64,000 nucleotides of DNA, taken from assembly GCA_018712345.1 (NCBI GenBank), contig DVHG01000022.1:41566-105565 (forward strand), written 5' to 3'. The position numbers and the translations under genes are program-made. The stretch comes from Candidatus Onthovicinus excrementipullorum (lineage in GTDB: Bacteria > Bacillota > Clostridia > Oscillospirales > Acutalibacteraceae). The notes under the pieces are model-generated. The model ran no database searches, had not been told where the DNA came from, and saw only the letters and a program-made list of their open reading frames with translations. Each line of letters opens with the position of its first letter. Within the stretch, counting starts at the first letter, position 1. This document shows positions 16,299-24,910 of the stretch, piece after piece.

Positions 16299-17153
16299 TC
16301 ATACCACCCTGGTCTTCCCCATATTGGTCAGCATTTCTACAGTCGCGGGATCATAATGGGAGAAAAACAGGCTTTTTCCCTCGTCCAACCTGCGGATCGC
16401 TTCCATATCCTGATCGCTTAAAGCAAAGTCAAACACATCCAGATTCTGCTCCATCCGCTCCCTGCGCGTGGACTTTGGAATCACGACCACATCGCTTTGA
16501 ATCAGAAAACGCAGGGCAGTCTGGGCGGCGGATTTTCCATACCGGGCGCCGATTTGAGTCAGCACCGGGTTTTTAAAAAAGTCCTTCCTGCCCTCGGCAA
16601 AGGGGCCCCAAGATTCGTGCTGCACGCCATACTTTTTCATATACTCATGCGCCGTCTCCTGCTGCTGAAACACATGGGTCTCCACCTGATTGACAGCGGG
16701 CGTCACCTCCGCAAACTGGCACAGGTCAATGAGCCTGTCGGGGTAGAAGTTGCTGACACCGATAGCCCGGAGTTTCCCGGCCCTATAGGCCTCCTCCATC
16801 GCCCGATAAGTGCCGTAGTAGTCGCCAAAGGGCTGGTGGATCAGGAGCAGATCAATATAGTCTGTCTGGAGATTTTTCAGAGATTTGTCGATAGAGGCTC
16901 GGGCCTTCTCATACCCGGCGTTGGAGATCCAAACCTTGGTGGTGAGGAACAGCTCTTCCCTTGGGACGCCGCATTTGCGGACAGCATTGCCCACGGCTTG
17001 TTCATTTCCGTAGGATTGAGCGGTATCAATGGCGCGGTAGCCCGTGCCGATTGCATCGAGCACACAGCGCTCACACTCTTCACTGGAGACCTGGTACACA
17101 CCGTAGCCGAGCTTCGGCATTTTCACGCCATTGTTCAGTGTCACATATTCCAT
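16299..17153 (-). CDS. Aldo/keto reductase
   Basis: A 284-residue NADPH-dependent aldo/keto reductase. IDTAQSYGNEQAVG (about 42-55) contains the catalytic Asp and Tyr, KVWISN the lysine, LLLIHQPFGDYYGT the His-containing motif and IPKSTRRERMEQN (about 240-252) the NADPH-phosphate site. First gene after the conserved LysR-type promoter element at 17210-17235. Reduces an aldehyde or ketone of unknown identity. Confidence 0.92.
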   Translation of the reverse strand: MEYVTLNNGVKMPKLGYGVYQVSSEECERCVLDAIGTGYRAIDTAQSYGNEQAVGNAVRKCGVPREELFLTTKVWISNAGYEKARASIDKSLKNLQTDYIDLLLIHQPFGDYYGTYRAMEEAYRAGKLRAIGVSNFYPDRLIDLCQFAEVTPAVNQVETHVFQQQETAHEYMKKYGVQHESWGPFAEGRKDFFKNPVLTQIGARYGKSAAQTALRFLIQSDVVVIPKSTRRERMEQNLDVFDFALSDQDMEAIRRLDEGKSLFFSHYDPATVEMLTNMGKTRVV

Positions 17154-17187
17154 GATTGACGACTTCCTTTCCGTGATTTCTGATTCT

Positions 17188-17235
17188 ATTGTAACGGTTC
17201 TTTGAGGGTAACAGAAGTCTCAATTCGTTATGCAG
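17188..17235 (-). promoter_or_regulatory. LysR-type promoter, copy 1
   Basis: TACAAT (-10, 17188-17193), 17 bp, TTCTGT (-35, 17211-17216), immediately preceded by a conserved block reading TAACGAATTGAGAC on the minus strand. The whole 17210-17235 element matches the elements at 22110-22135 and 29275-29300 at 19 of 26 positions. An activator bound directly at the -35 box is the natural reading. Confidence 0.75.
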
Positions 17236-17276
17236 CTGTAACCGATGGGTTCACACTGTGCCGGATCTGTGTATAT

Positions 17277-17307
17277 AAAAACAGCGGGCCGCTTTCCCGC
17301 TGTTTTT
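17277..17307 (-). terminator. Terminator of the six-gene reductase operon
   Basis: AACAGCGGG / CCCGCTGTT stem with a seven-base loop and TTTTTATA after it on the minus strand; it ends the unit that begins at 22075. Confidence 0.85.
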
Positions 17308-17309
17308 CA

Positions 17310-18023
17310 TTAAGATTTTGTAATTGTATACCGCAGCCACAGAACGTTCCCGTCAAGCGGTTTCGCCTCTTTAAGCGCAAAGGATACCGGTCCATGCGGT
17401 GGCAGAAAATCAGCCTGTTCAAAGATGGATACGGAGGTGGTATTTCCATCCGCCACCGGGGCGACAATGAGGCTCAACTCATCAATAAGCCCCTCCTGCA
17501 AAAAGGACCAGTTGACCACACCGCCTCCGGCCACCATCAGACGTTCAATGCCAAAACCCACTTGCAGCTTTTGCAGCAGGAGGGCGCAGTCCAGCCGCTC
17601 CCTTCCGGCAAACAGATAGGAGATCCCCCGCTTTTTCAGATAGGCAAGATAGGACGGGGATGCCTCTTCCGTCAGTGCCTCGATAACATGAGCGGCGGGG
17701 CGGCCTTTCTTTTCCAGTGTGCCGGAAGAAAAGCCCAGATTCCCCTTGGGGTCCACGGAGACGATAAAATTCCCCACCGACCTGCCGTCCTGATTGATAT
17801 AATCCTCTTTTGGCGGAAAATCACCAGCTTGAGGCAGCTGCGGGGCCGGACCGTCGGCATAGCCCCCAAGCATCGTGGTCGTACCGTACAAAGTGGCCGG
17901 ACATCCGTAAAAGCCACGCAGCTCACCATAGGCTTTCAGGGCCGGAACAGCCCCCGGCGCGGAGAAAAAATCCCCGTCGATCTTCCCGTCCAGAGAGGTC
18001 AGCATGTGGCAGACGGTAAACAT
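17310..18023 (-). CDS. RibD-C / dihydrofolate reductase-fold protein
   Basis: About 237 residues from MFTVCHMLTSLDGKIDGD. The HMLTSLDGKI opening and LMVAGGGVVNWSFLQEGLIDELSLIVAPV near residues 170-200 are typical of the RibD C-terminal reductase domain, which binds NADPH and reduces a pyrimidine or similar substrate. No deaminase domain is attached and no riboflavin genes are nearby, so a role in riboflavin synthesis is unlikely. GGGGAGG sits seven bases before the ATG, which lies one base after the preceding gene's stop. Confidence 0.85.
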   Translation of the reverse strand: MFTVCHMLTSLDGKIDGDFFSAPGAVPALKAYGELRGFYGCPATLYGTTTMLGGYADGPAPQLPQAGDFPPKEDYINQDGRSVGNFIVSVDPKGNLGFSSGTLEKKGRPAAHVIEALTEEASPSYLAYLKKRGISYLFAGRERLDCALLLQKLQVGFGIERLMVAGGGVVNWSFLQEGLIDELSLIVAPVADGNTTSVSIFEQADFLPPHGPVSFALKEAKPLDGNVLWLRYTITKS

Positions 18024-18024
18024 C

Positions 18025-18351
18025 TTATTCCTCCCCATAGACTTCCTTGGCCATCCGCAGGGCGGCCCAGGCCTTGGGCCATCCGGCGTAGAAGGCGAGC
18101 TGAGTCAGTGCCTCGCTCATCTCAGTACGGGTGACGCCATTTTCCTTTGCCCGCTCAATATGATGAAGAAGCGAACTGTCCAGAATGCCGCTGGCCATTA
18201 AAGCAGAAACCGTGATAAGACTTCTGTCCCGGGGTGAGAGCTTGTCCTCCCGGGACCAGACCTCGCCGAACAGGACATCGTCGTTGAGCTGTGCGAATTT
18301 GGGGGCAAACTGCCCCATGGCATCTCTGCCCGCTGTTACTTTATCCATCAT
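18025..18351 (-). CDS. Carboxymuconolactone decarboxylase-family (AhpD-like) protein
   Basis: A 108-residue all-helical protein of the CMD family. FGEVWSREDKLSPRDRSLITVSALMA (28-53, shown in part) and HIERAKENGVTRTEMSEALTQLAFYAGWP are the family core, with the conserved histidine. The CxxC of peroxidase-type AhpD is absent, so thiol peroxidase activity is not supported. Fifth gene of the reductase operon. Start may be either of two adjacent ATGs. Confidence 0.85.
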   Translation of the reverse strand: MMDKVTAGRDAMGQFAPKFAQLNDDVLFGEVWSREDKLSPRDRSLITVSALMASGILDSSLLHHIERAKENGVTRTEMSEALTQLAFYAGWPKAWAALRMAKEVYGEE

Positions 18352-18374
18352 TCTCTTCCTTTCTTAAAAACATT

Positions 18375-18932
18375 CTATTTCAGACTGCCGCCATCCCGGA
18401 AGGCATTGCCCACCTTTTCACCCAGGACATGGTAGGCGTTGTGGGTGGGCTCAAAGGAAATGGGGCGGAACTTTGCAAAGTCGATGCTGCCGTCCGAATC
18501 TAAAACACGCTCGTCGGCACTGACATTGACAATTTGACCGATGATGTTGCCATCCTCATTTACTTTAAGGAACCTGCACTCTAGTGCCACGGGAAGTTCG
18601 TCAATGAGGGGAGCTTCCACAAACTCGCTTCTGGTCACGTGGAAGCCGGACTTTTCCATTTTTTTCGGTTCACTGTTCGCGGAGACGATCCCCACATAAT
18701 CGGAGGGCACCACGTGGGCGGCATCCGCAAAGCTGACGGTGAAAGCCCCGCTGCGCTTTATGTTCGCAGTAGTCCTGTGGCCGGCGCTCAGGCACAGCAC
18801 CACTTTGTCCGAATCGTACAGGCCGCCCCATGCGGCATTCATGGCATCGGCGGTACCGTCCGCATTGTATGTGCCGATAATCAGCACCGGCAGCGGGTAA
18901 AACCAGGATTTGGTTCCAAAATTTTTGCGCAT
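18375..18932 (-). CDS. Flavin reductase-domain protein (DIM6/NTAB family)
   Basis: About 185 residues of the flavin-reductase-like split beta-barrel. MNAAWGGLYDSDKVVLCLSAGHRTTANI and GAFTVSFADAAHVVPSDYVGIVS (in parts, residues 30-82) are the FMN-binding strands. Such proteins bind FMN and reduce flavin or act as flavoprotein oxidoreductases. The start at 18932 (MRKNFGTKSW) follows AAGGAG by nine bases. Confidence 0.86.
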   Translation of the reverse strand: MRKNFGTKSWFYPLPVLIIGTYNADGTADAMNAAWGGLYDSDKVVLCLSAGHRTTANIKRSGAFTVSFADAAHVVPSDYVGIVSANSEPKKMEKSGFHVTRSEFVEAPLIDELPVALECRFLKVNEDGNIIGQIVNVSADERVLDSDGSIDFAKFRPISFEPTHNAYHVLGEKVGNAFRDGGSLK

Positions 18933-18977
18933 GATATAACACTCCTTCATTTATATCGCTCAGCTTTCCGTTTCCGG

Positions 18978-19013
18978 AAAGGGAGCACAAGGCGCCACGC
19001 CTGTGCTCCCTTT
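18978..19013 (-). terminator. Strong intraoperon hairpin
   Basis: AAGGGAGCACA / TGTGCTCCCTT with an inner GGCG/CGCC extension, between an aldo/keto reductase and the flavin-reductase gene. Only three U follow, so it may stabilise mRNA ends or attenuate rather than fully terminate. Confidence 0.5.
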
Positions 19014-19022
19014 TGCTGAAAT

Positions 19023-19868
19023 TTACTTCTGTTCATCCACGGGGGGCACCATCTCCGCATAGCCTTTCAGCATTTCAGGGGTGCTGATATAGTAGCGTTT
19101 CTTTTGGTCCATTGCGGCAATCCTTGCCATTTCCTCCCCTGTGAGGGAAAAGTCAAACAGATCGAAATTGTCCTTGATATGGGCCGGATTTTTGGAGCCG
19201 GGGATGACAATGTTGCCGTCCTGAATATGCCAGCGCAGGATGATCTGGGCGTTGGATTTGCCATACTTTTCGGCCAGCTCCGTGAACACCGGCTCCTGAA
19301 TGAGCGCTCTGTCGCCATGGCCGAGAGGATACCACGCCTGAATGACAATTCCCTCTTTGTTCAGGAACTGTTTCAGCTCCTTCTCCTGGGAGTAGGGATG
19401 GACCTCCGTTTGCAGCACGGCCGGCTTCACTTCACAGATACCCAGAATCTCCTGAATCTGCTCCACTGTAAAGTTAGACAGGCCGATGGCCCTGACCTTC
19501 CCCTCCCTGTAGGCCTTTTCCATCAGCTTGTACCCGGCGATGTAGTTGCCGGCGGGCTGGTGAATGAGCAGCAGGTCAATATAGTCGGTATCCAGCCGCT
19601 CCAGCGTCTTTTCCACTGCATCCGCCTGCTCGTAAAAGCTGGGCCACAGCTTGGTCTCCAGGAAGATTTCCTCCCGCGGGAGCCCGGACTTCTTCATCGC
19701 GCGGCCCACAGCCTTTTCATTCACGTAGGCATTGGCCGTGTCGATCAGGCGATAGCCGCACTGGAGTGCGCTGAGGACGGAGGCCTCCGCCTCATCCGGG
19801 CTCAGCAGGAAGGTGCCGATCCCCGCCATAGGCATTTTCACGCCATTGTTCAATGTTGCGTATTCCAT
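19023..19868 (-). CDS. Aldo/keto reductase
   Basis: About 281 residues, closely related in layout to the reductase at 16299: MEYATLNNGVKMPMAGIG start, IDTANAYVNEKAVG catalytic Asp/Tyr segment, ETKLW lysine, LLLIHQPAGNY and IPGSKNPAHIKDN cofactor segment. The near-identical starts (MEYVTLNNGVKMPKLG in the other) point to a duplication within the island. Has a possible extra promoter of its own upstream. Confidence 0.92.
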   Translation of the reverse strand: MEYATLNNGVKMPMAGIGTFLLSPDEAEASVLSALQCGYRLIDTANAYVNEKAVGRAMKKSGLPREEIFLETKLWPSFYEQADAVEKTLERLDTDYIDLLLIHQPAGNYIAGYKLMEKAYREGKVRAIGLSNFTVEQIQEILGICEVKPAVLQTEVHPYSQEKELKQFLNKEGIVIQAWYPLGHGDRALIQEPVFTELAEKYGKSNAQIILRWHIQDGNIVIPGSKNPAHIKDNFDLFDFSLTGEEMARIAAMDQKKRYYISTPEMLKGYAEMVPPVDEQK

Positions 19869-19889
19869 ACAAAACATCCTTTCGTTTTT

Positions 19890-19918
19890 ATTTTATCATA
19901 TAGAACATTACGATTCAA
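19890..19918 (-). promoter_or_regulatory. Possible internal promoter
   Basis: TTGAAT (19913-19918), 17 bp, TAAAAT (19890-19895), overlapping the stop of the zinc alcohol dehydrogenase gene and pointing to the aldo/keto reductase at 19868. Confidence 0.5.
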
Positions 19919-20991
19919 TCGTTGTATATAACCGGTTTAATGAGTGAACGGTCATGATTCAGGAAAAGGCCCATTGCCTCCGGGATTTTATCCATCCCAT
20001 GGTAACAATGGGTGATGAGCTTTTCCGGTGACACCCGGCCGCAGGCGACAAGCTGAGCCATACGGGACATCCACAGCCGTCCACCACGGCACCCCACGCC
20101 CTTGATGGTTTTATCCCCATAGCCGAACCCCCACACCGTGGGATTAATTTCAATAGGAGTACTGCTGAAGTACGCACTCATATTCACCAGAGTGCCTCCC
20201 TTTTTTAAAATGGAGAGCCCTTTGCTCAGTTCTCTCTCACTGCCGCCGCACAGGATTATCCCATCTACCGGACCTCCGTTGTCTTTGACGATCTGCCGGA
20301 GATAGTCGTCATCATGGTAATCCACCAGGTGAGTGGCGCCATATTCTCTCGCCACTTCAAAACATTTCTGCCGGGAGCCGATGGCAAACACATTGCCCGC
20401 GCCATGCAGGACCGCGGCCCGAACGGCCATCAGTCCTACCGGACCAATGCCCAAAACCGCCACTGAGGAACCAAATTCCGGACTCAGCTGACGCATGCCC
20501 TCAAATGCGGTACACATCATATCCGGCACCATAACCGCCTGTTCCAGCGTGACTCCTTCAGGGATAGGGGCAAGATTCATGTCCGCGTCCCGGATATAAT
20601 ATTCTTCCACAAAGGAACCTCCCCGATCCGGGAAATCCACACCGGCGTACATATTGTCCTGATGCTGCTTGGCCAAGCCATCCTGAGCCTCAAGACTGCG
20701 CCATACGGGCATGACCGAGCAAACGATAACGCGATCGCCCACCTTAAAATCATGTACATCTGCGCCTACCTTTACAATCTCCCCACACATCTCGTGCCCG
20801 ATTGCCTTGTTCAGCAAATACGGCAAGGAGGCACATCCAGTGGCGCACAAGTGGGCATCGCTGGTACAAGGGGACCAGATCAGTGGCCGGATCAGCGCCC
20901 CGGTCGGACAGAGTTCTTCCGCTACAGGGCAGTGATCGCTGATCGCCATGGTGCTTTTCCCGGTAATAACCACGCCCTTCACATATCTCAT
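19915..20991 (-). CDS. Zinc-dependent alcohol dehydrogenase, secondary-alcohol type
   Basis: About 358 residues of the medium-chain dehydrogenase family. SPCTSDAH (about 38-45) and IGHEMCGEIVKVG carry the catalytic zinc ligands; VAVLGIGPVGLMAVRAAVLHGAG (about 175-197, in part) is the Rossmann turn with GSRQKC after the second strand, the NADP-type pattern of clostridial isopropanol dehydrogenases; DRVIVCSVMPVWRSLE is also shared with that group. Likely interconverts ketones and secondary alcohols. Start MRYVKG at 20991 follows AAAGGGG. Confidence 0.9.
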   Translation of the reverse strand: MRYVKGVVITGKSTMAISDHCPVAEELCPTGALIRPLIWSPCTSDAHLCATGCASLPYLLNKAIGHEMCGEIVKVGADVHDFKVGDRVIVCSVMPVWRSLEAQDGLAKQHQDNMYAGVDFPDRGGSFVEEYYIRDADMNLAPIPEGVTLEQAVMVPDMMCTAFEGMRQLSPEFGSSVAVLGIGPVGLMAVRAAVLHGAGNVFAIGSRQKCFEVAREYGATHLVDYHDDDYLRQIVKDNGGPVDGIILCGGSERELSKGLSILKKGGTLVNMSAYFSSTPIEINPTVWGFGYGDKTIKGVGCRGGRLWMSRMAQLVACGRVSPEKLITHCYHGMDKIPEAMGLFLNHDRSLIKPVIYND

Positions 20992-21064
20992 ATTGAAACA
21001 CCCCTTTCTTATATTGGTCTTTGTTCCTATGGTATTAAAAATCCACAGCATTCTTCTTTGATCT

Positions 21065-22075
21065 TTATTTGTTCAACGGACTGCCGCCGAATACCTCTGA
21101 CATCTGCATGTGATTCAGCGCTTCGTCCAGCACCTCTACTTCCTGTGGAGACAGCATCACATCCGCAGCGCCGGCATTTTCTGCCATCCGGTCCGGCTTG
21201 CGTGTGCCGGGGATGGGTACGATCCAAGGCTTTTTGCACAGCATCCACGCCAGGGAAATCTGCGCCGGGGTAGCATTTTTTTGGGCGGCAAGATGGTGGA
21301 GCAGCTCCAGCAGCTTTTGATTCCGCTCCACCGCTTCGTCCGCAAACTGGGGCATAGCGGCCCGGTAGTCATACCGCCTGTCAAAGTGCTCGCCTTTTCC
21401 GTATTTACCGGTTAAAAAGCCGTTGGCCATGGGAGAAAAGGCAACCAAGCCCACCTTCAACTCTTCCAAAACTGGAAACAGCGGCTCATAGTGGCGTGCC
21501 ATCATGGAATAGCGGTTCTGCACTGCGGTCACCGGACACACGGCATGCGCCCGGCGCAGGTAATCCTCGTTTGCCTCCGAGATGCCCCAATGGGTAATTT
21601 TGCCCTCAAGGATGAGGTCAGCCATGACACCTGCTACTTCTTCGGGAGGGATGTGGGGATCTATTCGGTGTTGAAAATACAGGTCAATATGGTCCGTGCC
21701 CAGACGTTTTAAGGATCCCTCTACCGACTGCCGGATGCTCTCCGGCCGGGAATCCGGAATGAGGGGCAGCGGTATTTTTCCGCTCTCAAAGTCAAACCGT
21801 AGGCCAAATTTGGTGGCGATGACGACCTTATCCCGCACCGGAGCCAGAGCCTCGCCCACCAGCCGTTCATTCATATGCGGATCATCCGGCGTTCCATAGA
21901 CCTCAGCAGTATCAAAAAATGTGTAACCCATCTCCGCCGCCTGCCGCAGCAGACGCACAGCTTCCTTCTCTTCCATGGGTGCGCCATAGGCATGGGAAAA
22001 GCCCATGCAGCCCAATCCTACAGCGGAAACACTCAGATTTTTCCCTAATATCCTTGCAACCATTCGCTCGTTCAT
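21065..22075 (-). CDS. Aldo/keto reductase (YajO/Tas-type)
   Basis: A 336-residue aldo/keto reductase opening RILGKNLSVSAVGLGCMGFSH. FFDTAEVYG holds the catalytic Asp/Tyr, VIATKFG the lysine, YFQHRIDP the His motif, VPIPGTRKPDRMAEN the cofactor site. First gene after promoter element copy 2. The ATG at 22075 is very close to AGGAGG; the ATG four codons later (22063) may be the real start. Confidence 0.92.
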   Translation of the reverse strand: MNERMVARILGKNLSVSAVGLGCMGFSHAYGAPMEEKEAVRLLRQAAEMGYTFFDTAEVYGTPDDPHMNERLVGEALAPVRDKVVIATKFGLRFDFESGKIPLPLIPDSRPESIRQSVEGSLKRLGTDHIDLYFQHRIDPHIPPEEVAGVMADLILEGKITHWGISEANEDYLRRAHAVCPVTAVQNRYSMMARHYEPLFPVLEELKVGLVAFSPMANGFLTGKYGKGEHFDRRYDYRAAMPQFADEAVERNQKLLELLHHLAAQKNATPAQISLAWMLCKKPWIVPIPGTRKPDRMAENAGAADVMLSPQEVEVLDEALNHMQMSEVFGGSPLNK

Positions 22076-22087
22076 CTCCTCCTGCTT

Positions 22088-22135
22088 ATTATAAATCCTA
22101 TCCCTGCAAAACAGAAGTTTCCGTTTGTTACGCAG
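22088..22135 (-). promoter_or_regulatory. LysR-type promoter, copy 2
   Basis: TATAAT (22088-22093), 17 bp, TTCTGT (22111-22116), preceded by the conserved block (TAACAAACGGAAAC on the minus strand). Element 22110-22135 is the most divergent of the three but keeps CTGC..TAAC.AA and ACTTCTGTT. Confidence 0.72.
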
Positions 22136-22149
22136 TGTTAACTTAAAGG

Positions 22150-23511
22150 TTATGGCTTCTCTTTATCGTCTGCCCTTAGCCCCTTAAAAGTGTGTGCGTA
22201 CATTCCAAGGGAGACAGGCAGCATGATGATCTCCACCACCAGCTGCGTCCAGATCATACCATACAGCCCAAAAACCACATTCATCAGCAGGAGCAGCGGA
22301 ATGTTGAGGACACCCTGGCGGCTGAAGGTGAGGATGGAGGATTGTACTCCCTTACCCATGGCCTGCAGGGTGTAGCTGATAAGGAAATTCACCGAGGTCA
22401 GCGGTACGGCCAGACAGGCGATGCGCAGGAATGATGCGCCCAAGGTGCTGGTCTGCTCCTCCGGGATAAACAAATGCAGGATCTGAGGTGCAAAAACGGC
22501 AAAGCCAACCACAAAGCAGGCAGACATCACAATTGCCGCCTTCCAGGAAAACACGGAAACACGGCGCATCCGCTGATAGTTTTTAGATGCAAAATTATAT
22601 CCCACCAAAGGCATAAAGCCCTGACAGAGCCCCATGGAGACGTTCAGCGGGAACTGGTCAATCCGCTTGACAATACCATAAGCCGCTACCGGGATATCTC
22701 CGTAGCCGGAAGCCAGACGGACCATCACCATATTGGAGGCGTTGCCCAAAGCGGTGGCCAGTGCAGAGGCCAGCCCCACTGAAAAAACAGGGCCGATAAA
22801 ACGAAACGTAAAATATCTGGGATGGAGTGAAACTGCCGTTTTCCCGCTCAGACGCAAATACCGGATGAAGAAAAACACCACCGAAGCGGCATTGGAAAAA
22901 GCTGTGGCAATGGCGGCCCCCTCAACATCCATATGAGCTCCGAAAATCAGCACAGGATCCAGCACAACATTTAAAATACCGCCGAACATCATCCCAGCAC
23001 TGGCCTGTTTGGCATGGCCCTCACTGCGCAAAAGATGTCCGAGTGTCAGGCTTAGCATGGTAGGCACACCGCCAAGCACGACTACCCAGACAAGATAGCT
23101 TTCCGCATAGCGGTAAGTATCCGGACTGGCCCCCAGAAAATTTAAAAGCGGTGCGCGGGCAAAGTACGTTGCCAGAGAAAACAGCAGGGTTACTGTGGCA
23201 CCGCCCCACACACTGAAGGCTGCCACACGCTTAATATCTTTATGGTTCTGCTCCCCCAGCATCCGGGAAATCAGACTGCTGCCGCCCAGCCCGAACAGAT
23301 TACCCAAAGCGGTAAGCAAATTGAACCATGGCGATACCAGAGAGACCGCCGCCACCATGGCAGGGTCCCCAATTTGACCGATAAAGAAGGTGTCGGCCAG
23401 ATTGTAGATCATAGTCACTACCTGACTGATAATGGTGGGGACTGCCAGCTTTGCCACCGCTTTTGGCACAGGCATAGATTCGAATAAATATCTTTCAGAT
23501 TTTTCCTCCAT
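22150..23511 (-). CDS. MATE-family multidrug/Na+ efflux transporter
   Basis: A polytopic membrane antiporter of about 453 residues with some 12 hydrophobic segments. ALTPTIISQVVTMIYNLADTFFIGQIGDPAMVAAVS-like N-terminal segment (quoted loosely from residues about 20-55) and the matching VGYNFASKNYQRMRR half-repeat are MATE hallmarks. It is the last gene of the 29.2-kb operon, so it may export the substrate or product handled by the reductases. Start at 23511 (MEEKSERYLFE, after AGAAGGAAA) is preferred; an ATG at 23550 is possible. Confidence 0.88.
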   Translation of the reverse strand: MEEKSERYLFESMPVPKAVAKLAVPTIISQVVTMIYNLADTFFIGQIGDPAMVAAVSLVSPWFNLLTALGNLFGLGGSSLISRMLGEQNHKDIKRVAAFSVWGGATVTLLFSLATYFARAPLLNFLGASPDTYRYAESYLVWVVVLGGVPTMLSLTLGHLLRSEGHAKQASAGMMFGGILNVVLDPVLIFGAHMDVEGAAIATAFSNAASVVFFFIRYLRLSGKTAVSLHPRYFTFRFIGPVFSVGLASALATALGNASNMVMVRLASGYGDIPVAAYGIVKRIDQFPLNVSMGLCQGFMPLVGYNFASKNYQRMRRVSVFSWKAAIVMSACFVVGFAVFAPQILHLFIPEEQTSTLGASFLRIACLAVPLTSVNFLISYTLQAMGKGVQSSILTFSRQGVLNIPLLLLMNVVFGLYGMIWTQLVVEIIMLPVSLGMYAHTFKGLRADDKEKP

Positions 23512-23553
23512 TGTCTGTAAATTTCCTTCTTTCTCAAACAACCGGAACATAAT

Positions 23554-23582
23554 CAGGCCCTTCCCGAAAACTTCCGGAAGGG
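23554..23582 (-). terminator. Intraoperon hairpin before the MATE gene
   Basis: GGCCCTTCC / GGAAGGGCC inverted repeat around GAAAACTT-type loop. No U-run follows on the minus strand, so it is more likely an mRNA-stabilising or attenuating structure. Confidence 0.4.
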
Positions 23583-23601
23583 CCATCACATTTTAGTTTT
23601 T

Positions 23602-24132
23602 CTAAATCGATTGTCCGGCCCGGAACGCCTCTTTTATAGCCTTTGTTCCCGTTACTTCACCCTTTTGATAGACGCCGGGCCCATAAATCACGTGCCGCAC
23701 CTTAGCCCCCGGCAGACAGTCGGTAAAACCGTACAGACCATCCGTTGTGCGTTTCATTGCCCGTGCCCCGGCAGCGGCCGTGGCAATAAAGATGAATTCC
23801 TTATTTTTAATTTCGGTATACCGGGGCAATGTACGGTCAATCATGGTTTTCATCTGACCATCCATGGAGTAGAAATAGACCGGTGTTGCCAAAACGATCA
23901 CATCCGCAGCAATCATTTTTTCAAGCAGGGTGTCCATGTCATCCTTCTGCACGCATCTCCCTGTTCCACGGCACCCATAGCAGGCACGGCAGGAGCCAAT
24001 TTTCAGATCCTGCACATAAATTTTTTCCGCATTATTGCCGGATTCACGAGCGCCGCGGATCAATGCATCGCACAGCAGATCGGAATTCCCGCCCTTACGG
24101 GGGCTTCCGGCTAAAACTAAAACCTTTTTCAT
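23602..24132 (-). CDS. Flavodoxin-fold NAD(P)H:FMN oxidoreductase
   Basis: About 176 residues: LAGSPRKGGNSDLLCDAL (residues 7-24) is the FMN phosphate loop; KIGSCRACYGCRGTGRCVQKDD (about 48-69, in part) is a Cys cluster of the iron-sulfur-flavoprotein type; ATPVYFYSMDGQMKTMIDRTLP binds flavin. Likely a quinone or aromatic reductase or small electron carrier. Start at 24132 fits the family N-terminus exactly; longer readings run into the next gene. Confidence 0.88.
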   Translation of the reverse strand: MKKVLVLAGSPRKGGNSDLLCDALIRGARESGNNAEKIYVQDLKIGSCRACYGCRGTGRCVQKDDMDTLLEKMIAADVIVLATPVYFYSMDGQMKTMIDRTLPRYTEIKNKEFIFIATAAAGARAMKRTTDGLYGFTDCLPGAKVRHVIYGPGVYQKGEVTGTKAIKEAFRAGQSI

Positions 24133-24145
24133 CTTATACGCCTCT

Positions 24146-24910
24146 TTACAACTGATGATTGGCTGCGATGATATCCTCAAGCGAAACGTGCTCATTGCGG
24201 AAGCGGGCCTCCGGGTTCCGCTCCGAGGGAGTGAGCCCGATTGCCTTGGACGGGCAATGGTGTACACAGGCCAGGCAGAAATCGCAGGAATTTTGGGTAC
24301 GGGTGGCTTTTCCATTTTCGAGCACGTAAAGCCCACGCGGGCAAACCCTGGTACAGACGCCGCAGGCCACACACCGATCAGTTATGGCAATCGCACTGCC
24401 GTTGATGCGCTCCGGATGTTGTGCGAACATGTGCTGTACCGTTTTATAGAGCATCTTGCTCCGCAGGCCGGCCTTGGGAATGTGTCGGGCTCTGTTTTGA
24501 ACAGCGCTTTTCACGGTGTCAATTTCATGCTCAATCTGATGCTCCTTTGCGGACTGCTCGTTCATGTCAAAGGCCGGGAGATAGTTGTCCACCATCCGGA
24601 TAGTGTGCACATAGTCCACGTGAACCCCGCACTGTGCCGCAAAATCGGCACTCCACCGGGCGGCCACAGTATCATCGTTGCCATAGGTCAATACCATGTA
24701 GAAGTAGTCCGTCTGAAACGTGGATTTTTCCAAGAATTCCCGTACGATTTTCGGCAGTTCACCCGCATAGACGGGGGCAACGATCCCGATCGATTCATCG
24801 GAAAATTTTAGTTCCCGCCCCTTTAAGGCCTGCGGGATGCTAATTGGATTCTCCGTTAACAGGCGTGCCACATACAGGCTGTTGCCCGTGGCTGTAAAAT
24901 AAAAGATCAC
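24146..24910 (-). CDS. EFR1-family flavodoxin-ferredoxin
   Basis: A 254-residue fusion of an N-terminal flavodoxin domain (MIFYFTATGNSLYVARLL, VAPVYAGELPKIVREFL) and a C-terminal 2x[4Fe-4S] ferredoxin with CVACGVCTRVCP and CDFCLACVHHCP at about 180-225. It should pass electrons between ferredoxin-type donors and flavoproteins. The ATG overlaps the stop of the fused esterase gene by four bases, tying their expression together. Confidence 0.9.
   Translation of the reverse strand: MIFYFTATGNSLYVARLLTENPISIPQALKGRELKFSDESIGIVAPVYAGELPKIVREFLEKSTFQTDYFYMVLTYGNDDTVAARWSADFAAQCGVHVDYVHTIRMVDNYLPAFDMNEQSAKEHQIEHEIDTVKSAVQNRARHIPKAGLRSKMLYKTVQHMFAQHPERINGSAIAITDRCVACGVCTRVCPRGLYVLENGKATRTQNSCDFCLACVHHCPSKAIGLTPSERNPEARFRNEHVSLEDIIAANHQL

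Noticed and set aside
19913..19940. Fourth copy of the LysR-type promoter element before the aldo/keto reductase at 19868
   Set aside because: There is only a vague AACGA..TTGA resemblance; the conserved ACTTCTGTT part and its spacing to a -10 box are missing.
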